From Rhodocyclaceae bacterium (GTDB lineage: Bacteria > Pseudomonadota > Gammaproteobacteria > Burkholderiales > Rhodocyclaceae), in NCBI GenBank assembly GCA_030824275.1, contig JAVBXY010000017.1:104230-168229 (forward strand): 64,000 nt of DNA, written 5' to 3'. Below are positions 28,389 through 36,346 of the stretch, piece by piece. Numbering within the stretch: the stretch's first letter is position 1; every line of letters begins with the position of its first letter. Below the pieces are notes generated by a model. That model was not told where the DNA came from. It was given only the letters and a program-made list of their open reading frames with translations, and ran no database searches. The position numbers were made by a program, and so were the translations under genes.

Positions 28389-29114
28389 TTATTGCCGTGG
28401 CGCCAGCGCCGACTTTTGCGCTGTATTGATTTCGCCAATGCCCAACGCGGCCAGTTCCAGCAGGGCGTCCAACTCTTCCCGCGAAAACGGCGCGCCTTCC
28501 GCCGTGCCCTGCACTTCGATGATACCGCCGCCGGCGGTCATCACCACGTTCATGTCGGTGTCGCAGTTCGAGTCTTCGTCGTAGTCGAGGTCGAGCACCG
28601 GGCGGCCGTCCACGATGCCGACGGAGACGGCGGCGACCAGTTCGCGCATGGGGTTGGCGGGTAGCTTGCCGGCGGCGACCAGGGTTTGCATGGCGTCGTG
28701 AAGGGCAACGCAGGCGCCGGTGATGGAGGCGCAGCGGGTGCCGCCGTCGGCTTGCAGCACGTCGCAATCCAGTGTGATCTGGCGCTCGCCGAGGGCGACG
28801 AGGTCGGTGACGGCGCGCAGGCTGCGGCCGATCAGGCGCTGGATTTCCTGGGTGCGGCCGGACTGCTTGCCCTTGGCCGCTTCGCGCGCCGTGCGGGTGT
28901 TGGTCGAGCGCGGCAGCATGCCGTACTCGGCGGTGACCCAGCCTTCGCCCTTGCCCTTGAGGAAGGGCGGCACGCGCTCCTCGACGCTGGCGGTGCACAG
29001 CACCTTGGTGTTGCCGAATGCGACGAGCACGCTGCCCTCGGCGTGACAGGTGTAGTGGCGGGTGATGGTGAGGGGGCGCAGTTGCGCCGGGTTGCGGCCG
29101 GAGGGACGGGTCAT
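28389..29114 (-). CDS. rph: Ribonuclease PH
   Basis: 241 residues. RNase PH signatures are present: [12 protein letters not shown] at the N-terminus, [43 protein letters not shown] and the phosphate-binding region. It trims tRNA 3' ends. The last residues (QKSALAPRQ) are encoded by a dispersed-repeat copy, so the original C-terminus seems to have been replaced or extended. It overlaps the phosphatase gene by four bases. Confidence 0.96.
   Translation of the reverse strand: MTRPSGRNPAQLRPLTITRHYTCHAEGSVLVAFGNTKVLCTASVEERVPPFLKGKGEGWVTAEYGMLPRSTNTRTAREAAKGKQSGRTQEIQRLIGRSLRAVTDLVALGERQITLDCDVLQADGGTRCASITGACVALHDAMQTLVAAGKLPANPMRELVAAVSVGIVDGRPVLDLDYDEDSNCDTDMNVVMTAGGGIIEVQGTAEGAPFSREELDALLELAALGIGEINTAQKSALAPRQ
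28393..28417 (-). repeat. 25-bp dispersed repeat, copy 8 (at rph 3' end)
   Basis: One mismatch at the last position, triplet GCC, same strand as rph. Encodes the KSALAPR end of RNase PH, a few bases before its stop codon at 28389. Confidence 0.8.
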
Positions 29115-30025
29115 GTGGGGTTTCCGTTGTCGTTGGAGGGGGTGTTGCCGGCGGAAGGCAGGCGGCGGCGGATCTCGGCGATGGCGCGTTCGATCTCGAT
29201 GTCGGTGAGCGGGGCTTCGCCGATGAAGGTGTCGCAGAAGGAAGGCTGCGTCAGTTCGAGTTTGTCGGCGGGCGCTTCCCAGCGCATGGCGATCAGGGTC
29301 AGGTTATCGGCGCCGGGGCCGGCGCTGGCCTCGGCGCTGTCGAGCAGGCGCGGCACGGTGGTGGCGATGGGTTCGCGAGCCAGCTTGGCGATCATGTCTT
29401 CGCCCAGGGGCGACCAGGCACCGTCGGTGCACAGGGCGACGACATCGCCGTCGGCCAGCGGCATGGCACGAGAGATGTCGATGTGCGGCTCGATGTCGCC
29501 GCCGAGGCAACTGAAGACGCGATGGCGCATCGGGTGGCGGGCGGCTTCTTCCTCGTTGATGATGCCGTCGTCAAGCATGCGCTGGACGACGCTGTGGTCC
29601 TTGGTGTGGGCGATGCGCGCGGGGTTTTGCCCGGCCGGGCCGTGCACCAGATAGAGCCGCGAATCACCGGCATGGGCCCAGCAGGCGAGACCGTCCTGCA
29701 CCACGCAGGCGATGCAGGTGGTGCGCGGTGCGGCGTGGGCCGGGATGCGGCAGGCGGTGGCATAGCCGACGATGGTGTCGTGGGCCAGGTGCAGGGTGGC
29801 GGCGAGGAAGGCGGCGGGATCGGCGAGGCGCGGCGTCGCTTCGCGGCGGAAGGCATCGGTAAGGGTGTCGATGGCGATCTGCGCGGCGACATCACCTTGC
29901 AGGTGGCCGCCCATGCCGTCAGCGACGACGAGCAGCACGGCCGCGCTGGTCTCGGCGCAGGCGGCCCGGTCCTGGTTGGTGTCGCGGCCGCCAATGCGGC
30001 TTTCCTGAGCGATGGTGTATTTCAT
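29111..30025 (-). CDS. PP2C-type serine/threonine phosphatase
   Basis: 304 residues. PP2C metal-binding motifs are visible: [37 protein letters not shown] and [10 protein letters not shown]. It should remove phosphate from Ser/Thr residues phosphorylated by the kinase encoded just upstream. ATG 30025 overlaps the kinase stop by four bases and its own stop overlaps the rph start by four bases, so kinase-phosphatase-rph are translationally coupled. Confidence 0.92.
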   Translation of the reverse strand: MKYTIAQESRIGGRDTNQDRAACAETSAAVLLVVADGMGGHLQGDVAAQIAIDTLTDAFRREATPRLADPAAFLAATLHLAHDTIVGYATACRIPAHAAPRTTCIACVVQDGLACWAHAGDSRLYLVHGPAGQNPARIAHTKDHSVVQRMLDDGIINEEEAARHPMRHRVFSCLGGDIEPHIDISRAMPLADGDVVALCTDGAWSPLGEDMIAKLAREPIATTVPRLLDSAEASAGPGADNLTLIAMRWEAPADKLELTQPSFCDTFIGEAPLTDIEIERAIAEIRRRLPSAGNTPSNDNGNPT

Positions 30026-30957
30026 GGGTTGATCTTGCGGCGCAGGCGGGCGAACCAGCCGTCCTGGTCGATGTCGTCCACTGACCAGTCCGCCGCCAGC
30101 GACTGTTGCAGTGCTCGCGCGTGCTGCGGCCGGCGTGGCGGGTCGAGGCGCAGGCAGTCGTCGATGGTGGCGAGCAGGCGCGGCGAGTAGTCGTCGGCCC
30201 AGCGCTGACGGGCCGGTTGCACCTGGTCGTCCTTCAGGCGTTCGTCGGCGGCCTGTGGCGCGGCGCCGGCCAGCGTCGCGTACATGCAGGCGCCGACGGC
30301 GTAGATGTCGGTCCATGGCCCCAGGGTGAATTTGCCGTGGTATTGCTCGGGCGCGGCGTAGCCCGGCGTGTACATGGCGCGGGGCGCCGGCGGGCCGATG
30401 TCCACGGCGTAGCGGGCGGCGCCGAAATCCAGCAGCACCGGGCTGTCGTCGGTGCGCAGCCAGATGTTGGCCGGCTTGATGTCGAGATGCAGCAGGCCAT
30501 GGCCATGCACTTCGCCGAGTCCGTCGAGCAGGCCGGTGAACATCTTGCGCAGGAAGCTCTCGCCGAGCTTGCCCTTGTGGCTGCGAATGTGGTCGCGCAG
30601 GGTGCGGCCGCGCTCGAAGCGCATCACCAGATAGACGGTCTCGTTGGCGCGGAAGAAGTTGAGCACCCGCACCACATTGGGATGGTCGATCTCGGTCAGC
30701 ACCCGGCCTTCGTCGAAGAAACACTTGAGGCCATGGGTGAAGTCGGCCTGGTGTTCCGCCGGAATGCTCAGCGTCGTTCCGCCCTCGCCGCGCAGGGCCA
30801 GGCCGTTGGGCAAAAATTCCTTGATCGCCACTGGCGTCTCGCTGGCGTCATAGGCCAGATAGACGATGGAAAAGCCGCCGGCGGAAAGCTCCCGCTCGAT
30901 GCGGTAGCCTTCCAACAGGTGGCCGGGCGGCAGGGCGGCGTTGCTTTGAGAGACCAC
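30022..30957 (-). CDS. Serine/threonine protein kinase
   Basis: 311 residues, a single Hanks-type kinase domain without membrane segment. The glycine loop is ELSAGGFSIVYLA, the lysine is in VAIKEFLP, the catalytic loop is HLDIKPANIWL and the metal-binding motif is DFGAARY, followed by the PGYAAPEQ activation segment. HLD in place of HRD makes it a non-RD-type kinase. It probably works with the PP2C phosphatase encoded next to it. Targets are unknown. Confidence 0.93.
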   Translation of the reverse strand: MVSQSNAALPPGHLLEGYRIERELSAGGFSIVYLAYDASETPVAIKEFLPNGLALRGEGGTTLSIPAEHQADFTHGLKCFFDEGRVLTEIDHPNVVRVLNFFRANETVYLVMRFERGRTLRDHIRSHKGKLGESFLRKMFTGLLDGLGEVHGHGLLHLDIKPANIWLRTDDSPVLLDFGAARYAVDIGPPAPRAMYTPGYAAPEQYHGKFTLGPWTDIYAVGACMYATLAGAAPQAADERLKDDQVQPARQRWADDYSPRLLATIDDCLRLDPPRRPQHARALQQSLAADWSVDDIDQDGWFARLRRKINP

Positions 30958-31071
30958 GAAAGAGGTAGCAGGGGAGGAAAGGGGACCGGGGGCGGATTGC
31001 TATACTGCGGCGACTGTCCATTCTAGCCGGAGTGCTGTAAGCCGCACTCGGCCCATCAACCGGGTTTCCCC

Positions 31072-31938
31072 ATGATCCACAGCATGACCGGCTACGCCGC
31101 CGCCAGCCGCGACCTCGGCTCGGCCGTCCTCAGCCTCGAAATCAAGAGCGTCAATTCGCGTTACCTCGACATCGGTTTCCGCCTCGGCGAAGAGCTGCGC
31201 TTCCTCGAAATGCCCCTGCGCGAGAAGATTGCCGAACGCGTCGGACGCGGCAAGATCGAATGTCGCGGCTACCTCCAGGCGCAGACCGGTGGCGTTCGCG
31301 AACGGGTGCCGAATGCGGCGATGATCGCCGAACTCGGCCGTCTCGATGCCGCCGTGCGCGGCGCGCTGCCGCAGGCCGCGCCCCTGTCGGTGGCCGAAGT
31401 GCTGCGCTGGCCTGGCGTGCTTGGCGACGACACGCTGTCCGCCGAGCAGGTACAGGCGGCGGCCATGGAACTCTTCGCCGGCCTGCTCGACGAGTTCGTC
31501 GCCAGCCGGGGCCGCGAGGGCGCCAAGCTCGGCGATGTGCTCAAGGACCGCGTCGCCCGCATGCGCGAGCAGGTCGCTGGCGTCACGCCCATGGTGCCGA
31601 CAGCCATCGCCGCCTATCAGGAGCGTCTCGCCGCCAAATTGCGTGAGGCCGTGGCCAATCTCGACGAGGATCGCATCCGCCAGGAAGTCGGCGTTTTCGC
31701 CGCCAAAGTCGATGTGGCCGAAGAGATCGCCCGCCTCGTCACCCATCTGGATGAAGTCGAGCGCGTGCTGAAGAAGGGCGGCGCAGTTGGCAAGCGCCTA
31801 GATTTCCTGATGCAGGAACTCAATCGCGAAGCCAACACACTGTCGTCGAAATCGGTGTCCACCGAAGTCACCGCCGTGGCGCTGGAACTCAAGCTGCTGA
31901 TCGAACAGATGCGGGAGCAAGTGCAGAATCTGGAGTAA
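31072..31938 (+). CDS. YicC/YloC family endoribonuclease
   Basis: 288 residues, the usual length. It begins MIHSMTGYAAASRD and has EIKSVNSRYLDIGFRL and the C-terminal DUF1732 region (GKRLDFLMQELNREANTLSSKS, ELKLLIEQMREQVQNLE). E. coli YicC is an endoribonuclease acting on small RNA. It is divergent from the kinase. In many proteobacteria yicC neighbours gmk; here gmk is 8.5 kb away. Confidence 0.94.
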   Translation: MIHSMTGYAAASRDLGSAVLSLEIKSVNSRYLDIGFRLGEELRFLEMPLREKIAERVGRGKIECRGYLQAQTGGVRERVPNAAMIAELGRLDAAVRGALPQAAPLSVAEVLRWPGVLGDDTLSAEQVQAAAMELFAGLLDEFVASRGREGAKLGDVLKDRVARMREQVAGVTPMVPTAIAAYQERLAAKLREAVANLDEDRIRQEVGVFAAKVDVAEEIARLVTHLDEVERVLKKGGAVGKRLDFLMQELNREANTLSSKSVSTEVTAVALELKLLIEQMREQVQNLE

Positions 31939-32085
31939 AGCATGCTCTTGCATATGGGCCCGCCCCTGCGTTGTTTTGCCGCTAAAGAAGGTCTATAAAC
32001 AGTCGTTATCCCTCGTGGGGTATCCCTGCGGGCAGGGACTGGCCGGATTCGGCGTGGCGAACGGTGTGAAACGGAGCAATTGGTG

Positions 32086-33438
32086 ATGCAAGTGAGTACA
32101 AGTCGTGGTTTGGCGCGTCGCAGCCGCTGGCTGGTGGCGGCCTGCGTGATCGGGTTTTCCTCGGCGGCGCTGGCCGCTGTGGACCAGGCGGTGCTGAAGC
32201 AGGCCGACGCCCTGCTCAAGGCGGGCAAGGCCGAGGAGGCCTACCAGTTGCTGGAACCGTTGGAGGTGACCGGCGCGGGGGAGTCGCTCTACGACTATCT
32301 GCTGGGGACGGCGGCGCTGGAAAGCGGCAAGCCGAGCAAGGCGACCTTCGTCTATGAGCGGATTCTGGCCATCAACCCCGCATATATCGGGGTGCGTGCC
32401 GACATGGGCCGCGCCTACTTTGCGCTAGGCGACTATGGCCGCGCCAAGATCGAATTTGAAACCGTGCTGACTGCGCAGAATCTGCCGCCCGATTTGCGTG
32501 GTCAGGCGGAGCAATATGTATCGGCCGCCGAGGCCCGTTCGCAGGCCAAGCGCACGGTGATGACCGGCTATATGGAGTTGGGCTTCGGGCGCGACACCAA
32601 TATCGGCACGGCGACCAGCCTGTCCTCGCTCAACCTGCCGGCGACCGGCGTGTACAACCCTGCCGCGCCTGCCGGGCTCAAGACCCCTGATGGTTACAGC
32701 ACGCTGGCCGTCGGCGGTGAGATCAATCATCAACTGGCGGAGCAGTGGGGCGCCTATGTCGGGGCCGACTATCGCAAGCGCGGGCATTTCACCCACACCG
32801 GCCCCAACAACTGGACCGTCGACGGCCGCGCCGGACTCAGCTATTCCGGCGGCCCCTGGCTGCTACGCTCTGGCGTTCTGGCGGGGGCGTACTACTACAA
32901 CGGCGCCCGCTTGCGCGAGACCGTCGGGGTTTCCGCCGACTGGCGCATGGCGCTGGACCAGAAAAACCAGGTCACGGCGGCCGGCTCGGTGAGCCGCTCC
33001 ACCTATGTGCCTGCTGCCTCGCTGGATCAGCAAAGTGATACCTATTCCGGTACGGTGGGCTGGTTGTCCTCACTGGGTGATGGCACCACTGTGCTGAACA
33101 TTACGGGGACCGGTGGTGTCGAGGACGCATACGGAAATCGCAGCGATGGTGACCGGCATTTCCTCGGGCCACGGGTTTTGGTACAGAAGAGCTTCACTGA
33201 CGTGCTGGGCGGCTATGTGACCGGCGGGGCCACGGTTTCGCGCTACAAGGGCAACAACTCGAGTTATCTCTTTGCCCGCAGGGAAACCCTGTACGACCTG
33301 AGCATGGCGTTGACCTGGACGGTCGCCAAGGGCGTTTCATTGCGGCCGCAGATCTCGTACAGCAAAAACAAGAGCAACGCGGATCTGTATGCCTATGTCA
33401 AGACCGATGCCTCGCTCAACCTGCGTGTGGACTATTGA
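32086..33438 (+). CDS. TPR + outer-membrane beta-barrel protein
   Basis: About 450 residues. It has a signal peptide (cleaved near SSAALAA), a periplasmic TPR region (about 30-155: ALLKAGKAEEAYQLLEPLE, ALGDYGRAKIEFE) and a C-terminal beta-barrel with alternating aromatic strands ending in a terminal aromatic (LNLRVDY), as expected for an outer-membrane protein. The layout resembles DUF560/Slam-like surface proteins. The start is chosen at ATG 32086 with GGAG nine bases upstream; TTG 32080 and GTG 32083 are in frame. It leads two FecR-domain genes. Confidence 0.78.
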   Translation: MQVSTSRGLARRSRWLVAACVIGFSSAALAAVDQAVLKQADALLKAGKAEEAYQLLEPLEVTGAGESLYDYLLGTAALESGKPSKATFVYERILAINPAYIGVRADMGRAYFALGDYGRAKIEFETVLTAQNLPPDLRGQAEQYVSAAEARSQAKRTVMTGYMELGFGRDTNIGTATSLSSLNLPATGVYNPAAPAGLKTPDGYSTLAVGGEINHQLAEQWGAYVGADYRKRGHFTHTGPNNWTVDGRAGLSYSGGPWLLRSGVLAGAYYYNGARLRETVGVSADWRMALDQKNQVTAAGSVSRSTYVPAASLDQQSDTYSGTVGWLSSLGDGTTVLNITGTGGVEDAYGNRSDGDRHFLGPRVLVQKSFTDVLGGYVTGGATVSRYKGNNSSYLFARRETLYDLSMALTWTVAKGVSLRPQISYSKNKSNADLYAYVKTDASLNLRVDY

Positions 33439-33448
33439 GAGGCTCGCC

Positions 33449-34552
33449 ATGAATCGATATCTCCGCAAGCCGGGCCTGTCTTTGCAGGCGCTGTGGGTGA
33501 TCGGCTTGCTGTGGCTTCTCTCGGGGACTGCCATGGCCCAGATGCCGGCCGGACAGGTCATGGTCGTTACGGGCAGCGTGAAGGCCATCAATGCGCAGGG
33601 CAAGGAGCGCTCCCTCGAAAAGGGCGGTGAGTTGAGAGACGGTGATCGCATCGTTACCGGCGACAGCGGACTGGCGCAGGTCCGCATGGCGGATGGCGGC
33701 TATCTTTCGATCCGTGCCAATACCGACATGAAGATCGACACCTTTCACCATGACGAGAAAGACCAGCGGAATTCAAGCTTTCTGGTGTCCTTGGTCAAGG
33801 GTGGATTTCGTTCCATTACCGGTTTGATCGGACGCTCCAATCCTGGGGCCTACAAGATCAGCGCCGGGACGGCGACCATCGGCATTCGTGGGACGGATCA
33901 CGAACCGATGCTGGTTCCGCCCGCCCCGCCCAACATCCCGGTGATCAATGCGCCGGGTGTGTACGACAAGGTGAACGATGGCGAGACTTTCATCCAGAAC
34001 GAGCGTGGCATCCTGTCGCTGAAGCCGGGACAGATCGGATTTGCGCCGGTGATGCCCGAGCAGCCGCCGGTGGTGGTGCTGAAGGTTCCGGATTTCTATC
34101 GGGAGAATGTGAAGACCGACGCCCGTGATCCCAAGGATGCGGCGCGCCGCAAGGACGATGACAAAGGGACTGCGGTACATCCGGCGGGCACCGCTTTGCG
34201 CCCCGGCTTTGCCGACCGGCAAGCCCCCGCCGGCGATGCGCCGACCGGAACCCCCCGGACCGGCACCGGAGAAACAGCGCCGCGCGTGACCGCGCCGACC
34301 GGTGTGACAGGCCCGCTGCCCGTATTGAGAGACGGAGTGCGGCCGGCACCCGGCGCCATCGGCAGTCCTGTCGAGCGCCCGCTGGCTTCGCCGAACCTTC
34401 CGCCCCCGCCCGTGCCATTGATGCCGCCGCCAACGTTCACTGCACCGCTGATTGTCGACCGGGCGATAACCACAACAGTCCAGCCTCCTCCCCTTCTTCC
34501 GCCACCGTTGTTGCCACCGCTGTCGCCGACCACCACGACCATTATTCGATGA
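33449..34552 (+). CDS. FecR-domain exported protein with Pro-rich tail
   Basis: 367 residues. A signal peptide (MNRYLRKPGL ... GTAMAQ) is followed by a FecR domain (about 35-150: GSVKAINAQGKERSLEKGGELRDGDRIVTGD, SAGTATIGIRGTDHE), here a stand-alone periplasmic form rather than a sigma-factor regulator. The last 150 residues are proline/threonine-rich. It follows the barrel gene by 10 bases and precedes a second FecR-like gene, suggesting a surface or envelope module. Function unknown. Confidence 0.75.
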   Translation: MNRYLRKPGLSLQALWVIGLLWLLSGTAMAQMPAGQVMVVTGSVKAINAQGKERSLEKGGELRDGDRIVTGDSGLAQVRMADGGYLSIRANTDMKIDTFHHDEKDQRNSSFLVSLVKGGFRSITGLIGRSNPGAYKISAGTATIGIRGTDHEPMLVPPAPPNIPVINAPGVYDKVNDGETFIQNERGILSLKPGQIGFAPVMPEQPPVVVLKVPDFYRENVKTDARDPKDAARRKDDDKGTAVHPAGTALRPGFADRQAPAGDAPTGTPRTGTGETAPRVTAPTGVTGPLPVLRDGVRPAPGAIGSPVERPLASPNLPPPPVPLMPPPTFTAPLIVDRAITTTVQPPPLLPPPLLPPLSPTTTTIIR

Positions 34553-34580
34553 GCGGCGCGCCGCACCCAGGAGATCGACC

Positions 34581-35621
34581 ATGACATTCCATCCGTTCCG
34601 CTCCCTGCCCGTGGCGTTGATTCTCGCGCTGGGCTCAGCCTTGCCGGCGCTGGCCGAACCGGCAGGCACTTTGTTGTTTGTGCAGGACGGCGTGCGGATC
34701 ATCAATGCCGATGGACAATCCCGTCCAGCCCGCCAGGGCGAGGTATTGCAAACCGGTGAGCGGCTGCAAACACCGCCGAATGCGATTACCCAACTCAAGC
34801 TGCCGGATGGCAGCCTCATGGGCGTGCGGCCTGGTGCCGAGCTTCGGATAGACCCGCCGGCGGTCGGTGGCGCTGGCCGCTCACCGGAGGTGGCCTTGTT
34901 GCAGGGAGCAATCCGTGTGGTTGGCGTCGAATTGATGGATCGTTCCAAAACCTCTGCCGTGATTGTGAAAGCCGGGCAGACGACGCTGCAACTGACGGGC
35001 GCGGACATCGAGTCCGCCGTCCTGAAACCGGAAGCACGGCCAGCGCCGTCCCCCGGTTCCGCGCCTGGCACGCCCGCTGCCGGAGAGTCGCCGGGAACCT
35101 ACAACCGCTTGGCGGCGGGAGCGGCTACCTTGCGCAGCGGCACGATCACCGAGACATTGCCGATGCGTCAAGTGAGTTTCGTGCCGGCGAACAGTCCGAT
35201 ACCGACCATCCTGGCGACGGTGGGGCCGACGGTGTTTGCCGCGTCTCGGTCGCGCGATGACAAAGCTTCAAATCTGCCGCCACCCGCCGCCACCGGTGGC
35301 CGGCCGGACGCCGTTCCTCCGCGACCCACCGAGGGGGTGCCGGTGTTCTCCAACATGACCAGCAGCTTGACCGCACCACGGCCTAGCCTTGCCGGGGGCC
35401 TGCCTGCGGCCGGCCCCAATGTGCCAGGCCCCCGGCTGGTTTTCTCGCCCATTTCCGGTGTGGTGAATCCAGTGGCGGGTGACCGAGCGGTTCCCGGCCC
35501 TGCACCCATGGGGGGCGCTCCAAGCGTGCGACCCCTGCCCCCGCCGCCGCCGCCGCCAATCCGACAGGTAGTGATCTGTCGGCAGAACCCGATTATTGGT
35601 CGGCCGCAGATTTGCACATAG
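34581..35621 (+). CDS. Second FecR-like exported protein with Pro-rich tail
   Basis: 346 residues. A signal peptide (LILALGSALPALAEP) is followed by a FecR-like region (about 28-130: VQDGVRIINADGQSRPARQGEVLQTGERLQT, LKLPDGSLMGVRPGAELRID). The C-terminus is proline-rich with a poly-proline run before the end (PPPPPPP) and two cysteines close to the stop. An ATG with GGAG 10 bases upstream supports the start. It is probably co-expressed with the two upstream genes. Function unknown. Confidence 0.72.
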   Translation: MTFHPFRSLPVALILALGSALPALAEPAGTLLFVQDGVRIINADGQSRPARQGEVLQTGERLQTPPNAITQLKLPDGSLMGVRPGAELRIDPPAVGGAGRSPEVALLQGAIRVVGVELMDRSKTSAVIVKAGQTTLQLTGADIESAVLKPEARPAPSPGSAPGTPAAGESPGTYNRLAAGAATLRSGTITETLPMRQVSFVPANSPIPTILATVGPTVFAASRSRDDKASNLPPPAATGGRPDAVPPRPTEGVPVFSNMTSSLTAPRPSLAGGLPAAGPNVPGPRLVFSPISGVVNPVAGDRAVPGPAPMGGAPSVRPLPPPPPPPIRQVVICRQNPIIGRPQICT

Positions 35622-35797
35622 ATCACCGGACGTCGTGGCCCGGGAAGGGGGCGCGGGTGGAACTCGTTATGCTGCGTTGCGGTATGCAATAATCGACCAA
35701 GTACCAATCTGTTGTGAGATTTAATTCTAAATTTTGCTGCGGTGCGGTCGATAACAGAGTCAGTATTGCTCCCCCATTCCCGCACGAGGACTTCCCA

Positions 35798-36007
35798 ATG
35801 AGCTTCAACAGGATCGGAAAATTCGAAGGCGCGAAAATCGTCAATGATTTCGACAAGGCGCTGATCGAGCTTTACGGCGTCAACATGACCGACGCCAAGA
35901 TCACCCGCGTCGAGGTACTGCATACCGTGGCCGAGACCCAGTGCGCGCGCAAGGCCGCCGAGGCGCTCGGCGTGCGCCGTGGCATGGCGCTGGTGCCGAC
36001 GACCTAG
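35798..36007 (+). CDS. Small hypothetical protein
   Basis: 69 residues, no signal peptide or membrane segment. It has a GAGGA ribosome-binding site upstream of ATG 35798 and a 175-base, AT-richer intergenic region before it. The sequence is helical with one cysteine (AETQCARKAAEAL). I do not recognise the family. It lies 3 bases before the YkgJ-type gene and is probably co-transcribed with it. Confidence 0.55.
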   Translation: MSFNRIGKFEGAKIVNDFDKALIELYGVNMTDAKITRVEVLHTVAETQCARKAAEALGVRRGMALVPTT

Positions 36008-36010
36008 TTT

Positions 36011-36343
36011 TTGCATGGCGTGAGCGGCGAGTCTTTCCAGACCATCCGGCTCCACGCTGCCGTCCCGCCAAAGCCGACTTTTGGCGCGCCCTGCAATGGC
36101 TGCGGCGCCTGCTGCGCGGCCGAGCCCTGTCCGCTCAGCCGAGTCCTGCTCGGCCACCGCGCCGGCAGCTGCCCCGCCCTGACCTGGGGCGAAGCCGATC
36201 AACGTTACTACTGCGGCATGGCCGTGACGCCGGACGCATACCTGGCCTGGCTGCCGGCATTGCTGCGCAAACCCGCTGCCCGCCTTGCCCGCCGCTGGAT
36301 CGCGACGGGCATTGGCTGCGATTTCGACGCCGAGGTTTCCTGA
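36011..36343 (+). CDS. YkgJ family cysteine-cluster protein
   Basis: About 110 residues from TTG 36011; GTG 36020 is in frame and equally plausible. The YkgJ zinc/iron-cluster pattern is present: CNGCGACCAAEPCPL near residue 28, a later cysteine in AGSCPAL, YYCGMAV and GIGCDFD at the end. Function of the family is unclear. The residues just before the first cysteine (AVPPKPTF) are encoded by a diverged repeat copy read antisense. It is convergent with the copper receptor gene, 3 bases away. Confidence 0.75.
   Translation: MHGVSGESFQTIRLHAAVPPKPTFGAPCNGCGACCAAEPCPLSRVLLGHRAGSCPALTWGEADQRYYCGMAVTPDAYLAWLPALLRKPAARLARRWIATGIGCDFDAEVS
36058..36082 (-). repeat. 25-bp dispersed repeat, copy 9 (in YkgJ gene)
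   Basis: Three mismatches (core TTTGG instead of CGCTGG, and the last base), triplet GGG. Read antisense as AVPPKPTF. Confidence 0.65.
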
Positions 36344-36346
36344 GTC

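Noticed and set aside
28278..28392. A small protein or RNA gene between the inverted repeat copies
   Set aside because: No convincing ribosome-binding site, coding signal or stable structure was seen apart from the flanking repeats.
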